From assembly GCF_900156495.1 (NCBI RefSeq), contig NZ_FTNT01000013.1, positions 1 to 64,000 of the forward strand: a DNA stretch of 64,000 nt, in the 5' to 3' direction. A model generated the notes under the pieces. It had not been told where the DNA came from. It did no database searches and was given only the letters and a program-made list of their open reading frames with translations. This document shows, piece by piece, positions 39,712 through 48,200 of this stretch (its first letter is position 1; each line of letters starts with the position of its first letter). The DNA comes from Williamsia sterculiae. Its GTDB lineage: Bacteria > Actinomycetota > Actinomycetes > Mycobacteriales > Mycobacteriaceae. The position numbers were made by a program, and so were the translations under genes.

Positions 39712-40920
39712 ATGTCCCGCACGTCCACCTCCAGGCACGGCCTCGGTGACGTCCGGATCATGGACGGGGTGATCACCGCGGCGTTCCTGGCCGTCGGGAT
39801 CGTGTTGATACTCGCCGATGTCGACCGGCTCGACGAGATCGGCCTGTGGCAGCCGACGATCGGTGTCCGCGCATCGGGCGTGGTGCTGCTGGTGGTGGCC
39901 TGCGGGTTCCAGCTGGTACGGCGCGCCCATCCCGCGGTGGCGCTGGTCGGGGTGCTGATCGTCCTGGGGGTCGACTTCTCCATCGGTCCCTCGATCCCGG
40001 TGTGGCTGGTCTACTCCGACGTCGTCTATGCCGCGGTCACCTACGGATCGACGCGGGTGGTGCGTGCCACCTACGGCCAGGCCATCCTGCTGACCATCGC
40101 CCTGCCGACCGCGGCGGGCATCGCCGCACCACAGTGGCGGACGGTGTTCCTGACCGCGCTCTGGATGCTCGCGGTCGCGGGGTCACCGATCGCCTACGCC
40201 CAGGCCGTCCGGGAGCACCGCAAGGCCGCGCAGAGCGAACGGGAGCGGACGGTGACCATCCTGGAACTGGCCGAGAGTGAGCGCACCCAGGCGGTGGTGG
40301 AGGAACGTCAACGCCTGGCCCGCGAACTGCACGACGTGGTGGCCGGCCAGCTGTCGGCCATCGCGATGCGTTCGGCCGCGGCGTTGCGCACCCCCGGCGC
40401 GTCGTCGGCAACCGAATCCGCGCTCGCGGCGATCCGGGTGGAGAGCCTGGAGGCGCTCACCCAGATGCGGGCGATGATCGATCTGCTCGCGCCCGAGGAG
40501 ACCAGGAAGTCGGCGTCGCTGCGACGCCTGGATCATCTGATCACCGGAGCACGGTCCGCGGGAACCCCGGTGACCACGCACATCGCCCTGGACAGCGATT
40601 CCACCGCGTTGCCCGCGGTGGTGGACATCGCCGCCTACCGGATCCTCGCCGAATCGATCACCAACGCCACCCGGCATGCCGCCGGATCACCCATCACCGT
40701 GTCGGTGAACACCGACGCCGGGTGGTTGGAGCTGGCGGTGAGCAACCCGTCACCGGAGTCGATCCCCCGGGTGAGCGGTCACGGCCTGCACAACATGCGC
40801 ACCCGCGCCGAGTCGGTGGGTGGCGACCTGGTGGTCGGGCGCGACGGCGCCCACTGGCGAGTCCATGCCCGGCTCCCCCTCGGCGACGCCACCGACTCCC
40901 GACCGGAGGTCGCCTCGTGA
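39712..40920 (+). CDS. Sensor histidine kinase (HisKA_3, NarL-partner type)
   Basis: A 402-residue kinase. Start ATG 39712 is placed just before the N-terminal membrane domain of five hydrophobic segments; the frame is open to 39583. The dimerisation and phosphoacceptor box is QRLARELHDVVAG with H207. The HATPase_c domain shows AYRILAESITNATRHA (N box) and the G box GHGLHNMRTRAESVGG. There is no large extracellular sensor domain, so it probably senses a membrane-associated signal. The stop overlaps the response-regulator GTG, so the pair is coupled. The upstream ABC-2 exporter is a plausible but unproven target. Confidence 0.9.
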   Translation: MSRTSTSRHGLGDVRIMDGVITAAFLAVGIVLILADVDRLDEIGLWQPTIGVRASGVVLLVVACGFQLVRRAHPAVALVGVLIVLGVDFSIGPSIPVWLVYSDVVYAAVTYGSTRVVRATYGQAILLTIALPTAAGIAAPQWRTVFLTALWMLAVAGSPIAYAQAVREHRKAAQSERERTVTILELAESERTQAVVEERQRLARELHDVVAGQLSAIAMRSAAALRTPGASSATESALAAIRVESLEALTQMRAMIDLLAPEETRKSASLRRLDHLITGARSAGTPVTTHIALDSDSTALPAVVDIAAYRILAESITNATRHAAGSPITVSVNTDAGWLELAVSNPSPESIPRVSGHGLHNMRTRAESVGGDLVVGRDGAHWRVHARLPLGDATDSRPEVAS

Positions 40921-41615
40921 CCATTCGGGTGCTCATCGCCGACGACCACGCCGCGGTACGGGCCGGACTGCGCGTGCTGTTGGAGACCGACGACGACATC
41001 GCGGTGGTCGGTGAGGCCGCCGACGGGGATCAGGCCGTCGCACTGGCCACCGACCTACGGCCCGACGTGGTGCTCATGGACGTGCGGATGCCCGGTACCG
41101 ACGGCATCGAGGCCACCGAGACGCTGGCGGGCGGCCACATCACGCAGGTGTTGGTGCTCACCACCTTTGACATCGATGAGTACCTGTTCGGCGCGCTGCG
41201 GGCCGGTGCGGCGGGCTTCCTGCTGAAGTCGGCGAGTGCGGACGAGATGATCGATGCGGTGCGCGCGGTCGCCCGTGGTGACGCGGTGCTGGCACCCGAT
41301 GTGGTCGGTCGGGTGGTCGGTGCGTTCCGTACCCCGGTGACCGACGCCCGTGCGCATGGCCCCGCCGATCGCCAAACCACCGATCGCCAACCCACGGGGC
41401 GACATCCCACCGAGCGACATCCTGAGGTCCGAACGCTGACCGACCGCGAGCGGGAGGTGTTGGACTGCCTGGGATCCGGGCTCTCCAACGCCGACATCGC
41501 GGCGCGACTGTTCATCAGTGAGACCACCGTCAAGACCCATGTGTCACGGGTGCTGGCCAAACTCCAGATCACCTCGCGGGTGCAGGCGGCGATCATCGCA
41601 CTCGACGTGCGCTGA
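40917..41615 (+). CDS. NarL/LuxR-family response regulator
   Basis: A 232-residue two-domain regulator started at GTG 40917, overlapping the kinase stop (GTGA). The receiver domain has IADDHAAVRAGL, the phosphoacceptor D55 in VVLMDVRMPG, a Thr/Ser switch in VLVLTTFD and Lys in GFLLKSAS. The linker contains a repeat-like AHGPADRQTTDRQPTGRHPTER-type stretch rich in Arg/Thr/His (spelled here only in outline). The C-terminal LuxR helix-turn-helix is LTDREREVLDCLGSGLSNADIA followed by SETTVKTHVSRVLAKL. Targets unknown. Confidence 0.92.
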   Translation: MTIRVLIADDHAAVRAGLRVLLETDDDIAVVGEAADGDQAVALATDLRPDVVLMDVRMPGTDGIEATETLAGGHITQVLVLTTFDIDEYLFGALRAGAAGFLLKSASADEMIDAVRAVARGDAVLAPDVVGRVVGAFRTPVTDARAHGPADRQTTDRQPTGRHPTERHPEVRTLTDREREVLDCLGSGLSNADIAARLFISETTVKTHVSRVLAKLQITSRVQAAIIALDVR

Positions 41616-41622
41616 GGCGTTG

Positions 41623-42540
41623 TCAGCCTCGCGACGCCGCCGGGGTGTCATCGGACTGGGTAGGGGCACTGGCCTCCGCCGCACCCGACCAGGCCACCGC
41701 CACCGCACCGCAGACCGCCGCGACGAAGCCGAGCACGGCCAGCCACGCCAACCCCGGCTGGGTCTTGTCACCGAGCAGGACCACCCCGATCACCCCGGGC
41801 ACCACGGTCTCGCCGACCACCAACGCCGCGGTGGCACCGTTGACCGAGCCGAGTTGCAACGCGACGGTGTGCAGGTAGAAACCCCCGACACCCGACAGTG
41901 CGAGCGCGTACATCGCCGGGTCGGTCAGGATGGTCACCGGGTCGAACGGGTCGAAACCGTCGAGGACACGTACCGCGATGGCGACCGCACCGAAGAGCAC
42001 ACCCGCGCACAGTCCGGCCGCGACCGCCGCACGTGACCCGAGCCAGCGGATCAGCCCCAGCGACGCCGCGAACAGCACCACCGTGGCCGCCAGCAGACCC
42101 CAGTGGAACGCCCACGTCTCGCCGGCGTGCGGGTCCTCCTTGGCGGCGAGACCGAGCGCGCACAGCGCACCGATGACCACCGCGATGGCGATCCAGTCCC
42201 TCATGTGGAGCCGGATGCCGAGCACCACGATGCCCAGGATCGCGGTGACGATCAGATTGGCGCTGACCACCGTCTGGGACAGGAACAGCGGCACCAGGCG
42301 GGCGGAGATCGCGCTGCCGACGAACCCGCCGACGTCCAGGACGGTGCCGACGATGAAGGCGACCGTGAGCATGGCCAGCACCGTCGACCTCAGTGTGGGA
42401 CCACCGGTGTCGGTGGCGATGCCGGTTTCGCCTCGTTCCACCGCACGGTCGTGAGACTGTCGGGCGCCGTACGCCTGGAGTACCGAGGACACGCCGTACG
42501 CGAGGCTCGCGAACACCGCGGCCAGCACACCGATGATCAT
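41623..42540 (-). CDS. DMT/EamA-type multi-pass membrane transporter
   Basis: A 305-residue protein from ATG 42540 (MIIGVLAAVFASLAYGVSS). It has about nine or ten hydrophobic segments in two related halves, with VLQAYGARQSHDR after the first helix and GETVVPGVIGVVLLGDKT in the second half. The Gly-Glu-x-x motif in the penultimate helices is typical of the DMT superfamily. The upstream in-frame extension has no coding character. It is divergent from the ArsR gene, 111 nt away. It converges with the response-regulator gene, 7 nt apart. Substrate unknown. Confidence 0.8.
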   Translation of the reverse strand: MIIGVLAAVFASLAYGVSSVLQAYGARQSHDRAVERGETGIATDTGGPTLRSTVLAMLTVAFIVGTVLDVGGFVGSAISARLVPLFLSQTVVSANLIVTAILGIVVLGIRLHMRDWIAIAVVIGALCALGLAAKEDPHAGETWAFHWGLLAATVVLFAASLGLIRWLGSRAAVAAGLCAGVLFGAVAIAVRVLDGFDPFDPVTILTDPAMYALALSGVGGFYLHTVALQLGSVNGATAALVVGETVVPGVIGVVLLGDKTQPGLAWLAVLGFVAAVCGAVAVAWSGAAEASAPTQSDDTPAASRG

Positions 42541-42642
42541 CGGACGATTATGGCCGGGCGGATCGACGCGACGCGATATTGCCTGGTGGTCCCCTGGCGT
42601 CATCCGTCTCCGGGCCTTGATCCACCACATCGCCAGCCTTAG

Positions 42643-42664
42643 TATCTGCATATGTGCGCAGATA
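42643..42664. promoter_or_regulatory. Palindromic operator overlapping the arsR start codon
   Basis: TATCTGC (42643-42649) and its complement GCAGATA (42658-42664) flank an 8-nt AT-containing spacer. The ATG of the ArsR gene (42652) lies inside. Such A/T-ended imperfect dyads are normal ArsR/SmtB operators. The placement implies autorepression, and possibly a leaderless transcript because no Shine-Dalgarno is visible. Confidence 0.65.
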
Positions 42665-43017
42665 CCCACGGAAGCCGCGACCTGGCCGACGATCAGGTCG
42701 CGTTGGTCGTCGAGGTGTTGCGCATGCTCGCCGATCCCACACGTGTCCGGTTGTTGTGGGCTCTGACCGACGAGGAAATGTCGGTCAACGACCTCGCCGA
42801 GCGCATCGGGAAGTCGGCCTCGTCGGTGTCGCAACATCTGGCCAAGCTCCGCATGTCGCGCATGGTGACCACCCGACGCGAGGGCACCAGCATCTACTAC
42901 CGCCTGGAGAACGCACACATCCGACGACTGGTGATCGAGACCGTGCACAACGCAGAGCACGCCGGGCCCGGGGTTCCGGCACACCATCGCGGCGACACCG
43001 TCCGCGAGATCGGCTGA
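42652..43017 (+). CDS. ArsR/SmtB-family nickel/cobalt-type metal sensor, KmtR-like
   Basis: A 121-residue winged-helix repressor. The DNA-binding core is VLRMLADPTRVRLLWALT, DLAERIGKSASSVSQHLAKLRMSRMV and a wing in RREGTSIYYRL. C-terminal candidate ligands are H89, E102, H103, H111 and H112. These are each one residue on from the five KmtR ligands as I recall them (H88, E101, H102, H110, H111), so all spacings agree. KmtR releases DNA on binding Ni(II) or Co(II). The canonical SmtB alpha-5 spacing is not met, which supports the KmtR class. It is followed 3 nt later by an MFS exporter and preceded by an operator over its own start. Confidence 0.85.
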   Translation: MCADTHGSRDLADDQVALVVEVLRMLADPTRVRLLWALTDEEMSVNDLAERIGKSASSVSQHLAKLRMSRMVTTRREGTSIYYRLENAHIRRLVIETVHNAEHAGPGVPAHHRGDTVREIG

Positions 43018-43020
43018 CCG

Positions 43021-44367
43021 GTGTCCTCATTGTTCGGCGTCCGGGACTACCGACATCTGTTCGCAGCTCAGGTGGTCGCCCTGTTCGGGACCGGATTGGC
43101 CACGGTGGCGCTGGGATTGCTCGCCTACGAGCTGGCGGCCGGCCGCGCCGCAGCGGTGCTGGGTACCGCACTCGCACTGAAGATGGTGACCTATGTGGTG
43201 GTGGCGCCCGTCGTTGCGGCGCACGCCGACCGGGTACCCCGCCGGTTGCTGCTGGTGGGCCTGGACCTGGTCCGACTGGGCGTCGTGGTGCTGTTGCCGT
43301 TCGTCACCGAGGTGTGGCAGGTGTACGCGCTCGTGGTGGTGTTGCAGTCGGCGTCGGCCGCGTTCACGCCGACGTTCCAGGCTGTCCTGCCCGACCTGCT
43401 ACCCGACGAGGGGCAGTACACCCGGGCGCTCTCGTATTCACAACTGGCATCGACGATGGAGACCCTGTTGTCGCCGTTGCTGGCGGCACTGGTGGTCAGT
43501 GTGGTGAGCTTTCACTGGTTGTTCGTCGGCACCGCAGTGGGATTCGCCATGTCGGCGGTGATGGTCGTGACCAGTCGGATTCCCGACGCCACTCCGAGCC
43601 GACGTGATGGCGCCGTCGAGCGGACCGTTGCGGGCCTTCGTATCTTCCTCGCCACACCACGGTTACGGGGTCTGTTGGGAACCGACCTCGCCGTCGCCGC
43701 GGTGGGATCCATCGTGCTGGTCGACACCGTGACCTATGTGCGGCAGACGTTGGGCGGCTCGTCGTCGGACGTCGCTCTGCTGTTGGCCTGCAACGGCATC
43801 GGGGTGATCATCGCTGCGGTCCTCGTACCACGCGTCGTCGACCGGGCCGGTGACCGTGGGGTCATGCTGACCGGCTGCGCGGTGCTGACGACTGCCGCGA
43901 TCGCCGCCGTGGGGTTGTCGACCGCGACGGCGGGCACGTGGCGGTGGCCCGCCGTCGCGGTGATCTGGATGATCGTCGGCGCGGGCACCGGGCTCGTGCT
44001 CACACCGACGGGTCGGGTGCTGCGCCGATCGAGCGCCGACACCGACCGCGCCGCGGTGTTCGCCGCACAGTTCTCGTTGTCACATGCCTGCTGGCTGGTC
44101 GGCTATCCGATTGCCGGGTGGGTCGCCACCGGTGCCGGTTATCCGCTGACCTGGAGCATCCTGCTGTGTCTCACCGTGGTCGGAACGGTGGTGGCGGCGC
44201 GGTGTTGGCCCCGCAGTGACCCATCCGCGCTGCCGCATGTACACACCTCCGACGCCGGGCCCGGTCATCTCGTCGGCGCCGAGTCGACGAGTGCGGGACA
44301 CTGGCGGCACACCCACGACTTCGTCATCGACGCCGAACACCGGCACTGGCCGCGGTCGGCGGCCTGA
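43021..44367 (+). CDS. MFS exporter with His-rich C-terminal tail, probable nickel/cobalt efflux (NreB-like)
   Basis: A 448-residue 12-helix MFS protein starting at GTG 43021, 3 nt after the ArsR gene, so it is co-transcribed. The first helix is FAAQVVALFGTGLATVALGLLAY; motif A is represented by AAHADRVPRRLLLVG. The last 45 residues carry eight histidines (PHVH, GHL, GHW, RHTH, EHRH) and end HWPRSAA. A histidine-rich cytoplasmic tail is a feature of the NreB nickel exporters of Proteobacteria. Linked to a KmtR-type sensor, it most likely removes Ni(II) or Co(II). On transporter sequence alone it could be a general MFS_3-type exporter. Confidence 0.82.
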   Translation: MSSLFGVRDYRHLFAAQVVALFGTGLATVALGLLAYELAAGRAAAVLGTALALKMVTYVVVAPVVAAHADRVPRRLLLVGLDLVRLGVVVLLPFVTEVWQVYALVVVLQSASAAFTPTFQAVLPDLLPDEGQYTRALSYSQLASTMETLLSPLLAALVVSVVSFHWLFVGTAVGFAMSAVMVVTSRIPDATPSRRDGAVERTVAGLRIFLATPRLRGLLGTDLAVAAVGSIVLVDTVTYVRQTLGGSSSDVALLLACNGIGVIIAAVLVPRVVDRAGDRGVMLTGCAVLTTAAIAAVGLSTATAGTWRWPAVAVIWMIVGAGTGLVLTPTGRVLRRSSADTDRAAVFAAQFSLSHACWLVGYPIAGWVATGAGYPLTWSILLCLTVVGTVVAARCWPRSDPSALPHVHTSDAGPGHLVGAESTSAGHWRHTHDFVIDAEHRHWPRSAA

Positions 44368-44429
44368 TGCGGGTGGCACCTGGATCGCCTGTGCCGAACG
44401 GACAACTGCCTCGAGGTCGGCGACGACCG

Positions 44430-45230
44430 CTAGAAGTCGCCGTCGAAAGCGATGCGTGACTCGTTCTGCAGCACGTTGATCGCTATGTCCGGTCGATCCT
44501 GATAGAACAGATGACTACCGGTCGTCACGATCGAATCGAACTCTGCCTTGGTGTGGCGCTTCCATCGGGTCGGACTCTTGATCAGCAGTTGTTCGTCGGT
44601 CGAGGTGGAGATGTCGGTGGTGGGGGTGCTCCGCAGGGTTGGCAACTTGGTCACGCTCAACCCGAGGGCGAAGTCCGTCACCAGATTACGACGTAGGACC
44701 ATGTCCTCGGTGGCACCGGCCAACTCCGGTGGCAGTTCACCCCGTTCCGCGGCGCGCTCCAGTCGATAGGCGGCGTACTTCGCCGGCCCACCACGGAACC
44801 GCGTGTACAGACCGCCCAGCTGCCACTCGCGCGGACACGCCGCGGCAACGGGTACGAACCGCCCGGCGCTGTGGCCCAGACGCTCCAACGCCGTGCTGCC
44901 CATGAAAGCGACGAGGCCCCCGTAGCTGTGCCCGCACAACACCGGCCGTACCGCCTTGATGGCCACGATCGACCGAGCGATCTCGTCGGCCAAGGCAGGC
45001 ATGTCCACGGGAGCCGGTTCGTTGATCCGTGTGGCACGCCCGGGCATCCGCCACACACCGAAGTTGAAGCCCTTGACCAGCGGGATGAGCGGATTTGCCG
45101 CCCAGGCCTGGTCGACCCCGGCGCCGCTGAAGAAGAACACCGACGGGTGGTCGGCGCGGTATGCCCCGGCGGGCCACCACCACTTGTCGATCGCTGCGGG
45201 CGCCGTCGTCGAGTCCTGTCGAGCGGTCAT
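44430..45230 (-). CDS. Type II (editing) thioesterase
   Basis: A 266-residue alpha/beta-hydrolase of the GrsT/TesA class. It has FFFSGAGVDQAWAANPL and VWRMPGRATRI at the N-terminus, the nucleophile S102 in CGHSYGG, a lid with RFRGGPAKYAAYRLERAAERGE split by helix breaks, and a C-terminal His in TGSHLFYQDRPD. ATG 45230 overlaps the PKS stop as ATGA, so it is made with the synthase. Such enzymes release finished chains or clear mis-primed acyl groups from ACPs; mycobacterial TesA does this for DIM/PGL synthases. The frame continues upstream but only antisense-like into the PKS. It converges with the MFS gene, 62 nt apart. Confidence 0.85.
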   Translation of the reverse strand: MTARQDSTTAPAAIDKWWWPAGAYRADHPSVFFFSGAGVDQAWAANPLIPLVKGFNFGVWRMPGRATRINEPAPVDMPALADEIARSIVAIKAVRPVLCGHSYGGLVAFMGSTALERLGHSAGRFVPVAAACPREWQLGGLYTRFRGGPAKYAAYRLERAAERGELPPELAGATEDMVLRRNLVTDFALGLSVTKLPTLRSTPTTDISTSTDEQLLIKSPTRWKRHTKAEFDSIVTTGSHLFYQDRPDIAINVLQNESRIAFDGDF

Positions 45231-48200
45231 TCGTCGTTTCCGTCCTGCGTCAGCATCTTCACCGCGCGGGCTCCGATGGCGTCGATCGTGAGATCCCCGG
45301 TGAACTGGAACATGCTGACCGGGACGTCCAACTGCTTCTGGATACGGGTCCCCAGTTCGACGCCCATCACGGAGTCGATGCCCAGGTCGGCGATGGGTCC
45401 GCGTGTATCGATCTTGTCCGGCGGGACGCCGAGGACTTCGGACAATTGCTCGGTGATCATGGTGACGGCTGCCGGAACCCGTTCGTCGGGTGGAAGGTTG
45501 AGGATTGCCGCACGTGCGGCGGCGACCTGGGAGGACTCCGACGGGGCGTCGGCGACCTGCGCGAAGCGTCGGCTCAACGCCGCCGACGTGTTGGTCGTGC
45601 GCCAGGTCGACCAGTTCACCTCGGCGATCACGGGATTGGCGAATCCGAATCGCGACGCCTCGAAGAAGAAGTCGACCGCATCGTCGAGGTCGATGGTGCC
45701 GAACCCGAGGTACTCCAGATACTTCCGGACCACCTCGGAGTTCTGGGCCATCCCGCCCCCGCTCATCGCGCCCCAGTTCACGGAGACCGCGGCGAGACCC
45801 TGTGACCGGCGCCAAGCGGCGAAGGCGTCCAGCGCGGTGTTGGCCGAGGCGTACGCGGTCTGCGGAACGGTCCCGGTGATGGCACTGATCGACGAGTAGA
45901 GGACGAAGACATCCAGGGACACGTTCCGAGCCACGGTCGCATCGTGCAGGGCCAGCGCACCACCCAGTTTGGGCCGCATCACCGTCTCCAGACCCTGCTG
46001 GGTGATCTCCGCCAGCGGTTGGTCGTTGATGACGCCCGCGGTGTGGAAGATCCCCTTGAGCGGCCGCGCAGGTTCCTCGATCGCGTCGAGCAGTACCCCG
46101 ACCGCTGCGGGATCGCTGATGTCGGCACGCTCGCAGAGTACTTCGACACCCCGGGCCGCGAATGCCTCAACCTGGTTGCGGACGGTGTCGTCGGTCACCC
46201 CACTGCGGCCCACCAGTACGATCCGAGTCGCTCCACGTTGGGCGAGCGCCCGAGCGGTGGCCATGCCGAATGCCCCGTACCCACCGGTCACGAGATAGGT
46301 GGCGTCAGAGTGCACCGGCGCCGACGGCGGTTGCTGTGGCAGCACCTCGGGGGCGTCGGAGCGCAGGTCCACGACGATTCTGCCCAGATGCGCTCCACGC
46401 AGTACGGATTCGAATGCCCCGGTCAGGTCGGTGATGGGGAATCGGGTGTACGGGAGCGGTTTGATGGTTCCCTGGGCGAGTACCTCGACCGCCTCCCGCA
46501 TCAGACCACGGAATCGCTTCGGACGGAGCTTCAGCAACCGGTCCATGTCGATCGAATAGAACGCGAGGTTCTTGTCGAACGGCCGAAGGTCCACGGAGCC
46601 ACCGAAGTAGATGTCCGCCTTGCCGATTTCGACGACGCGGGCGAACTCGGCCGCCACGGCGAAATTCTGGGCGATCACCTCACCGGGCATCGAGTTGTAG
46701 ACGACGTCGACGCCCTTGCCGTCCGTCTGGCGCAGGATCTCGTCGACGAAGCTCGAGGAACGCGAGTCGAAGGTGTGCGACGCGCCCAGCTCGCGAGCGG
46801 CAGCGCGTCGTTCCGCACTGCTCGCGGTGGCGTAGACGGTGGCTCCCATGCTGGCAGCGACCTGAACGGCGGCCATACCCATACCGCCGGCGGCGCCGTG
46901 GATCAGCACGGACTCACCGGCCTCCAGATTGATGAGGGTGCGGAACGCGTAGAACGCGGTCAGGAAGGGGAGGCCTGACCCGATACACAGCGGGTCGAAA
47001 GAGGCACCGGAATCGTCGAGTGCACTGCGGGACACCGACGCCCACGCGCCGCCCCCGTCGAGGTCGATGGTGGCGTAACGCCGCATCATGCCGCGCACCG
47101 ATACCGCGATCACGTCTCCGACGGCGATGTCGGTCACCTCATCACCGATACGGGTGACCTCGCCGTAGGCTTCCATACCCGGTGTGGTGCCGAAGTAGGT
47201 GCCGTCGAGATGCCGCTCGTTGAGAATGCCGAGGATCTTGATGGCGTCCTTGTAGTTCAGGCCGAGCGTGTCGATGCGGACCTCCACTTCGCGCGGTCCT
47301 GGTTGGTGGCGTTCACAGGCGCGCAACGCGATGTCGCGGAACAGCCGGGTGCGCGGCAACACCACCTCATACGGGTCGTCGGGACTGGCCAGCTGCACGG
47401 GTTCGCGCAGGGGCGCGGTCAATTCGGGCAACGAACCCACGAGTTGCTCGGCCGAGCGGGTGGCGCCGCGCAGTCGCACCTCGTCGAACTCCGCGGTGGT
47501 CGCTCGCGTCAGTTCGTCGGACAGCACCGCACGGGCCACCGTCTCGTCGGTGTCCACCAGCGACCATTGGATCGGCGCGTCCTCGTTGGCGATGGTGCGA
47601 CGAGCACCGACCACGGCGGAGTGCGCGAGATCGACGCGCGTGTCACCGGGCCCCATGATGCCCCGCCGCGTGAGGACCACCACCCGAACACCTTGGCCGA
47701 CCAGATCGTCGACGGACTCGTCGGTGACAGCCCGTCGAACGACGCGCGCCAAGGAGACCAGTCGATAGGTCACGTCGGTCGGCGAACTGCCCCGACCCAC
47801 GACGACGGCCACCCGCAGATGGCCATCACCGCTGCGACGGGCCGCCAATCGCGCGCGCAGCTGCTCGAGCTGCTGCTCGTCACCGGCGTCACCGTCGACG
47901 CGCATCCGCAACGCCGAGGGATAGACTCCCGAGACCACTGCGACGACGTCGGGCTCGGTTCCACCGATCTCCACGATCGCGTTGATCGGGGAATTGACCG
48001 CGGCCGCATCGGATGCCTGTTCGTCGGCGAGCCGAGGCAGGTCCTCCCATCGGCGTTCGTAGAACACCGGAGCCATCGCTTCCAGTGGTTCACGAGCGGC
48101 ACCCACCGGTGCCAACTCGACTCCGTGCAAGGCCAACGCGACCTCGCCCTGGTCGTCGGTCAGGAAGGCGTCCACCCGCAACGGATGCAGCGACACCACC

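Noticed and set aside
44368-44429. Hairpin GGTCG/CGACC between the MFS and thioesterase genes
   Set aside because: Only five base pairs with no T-tract; too weak to call a terminator.
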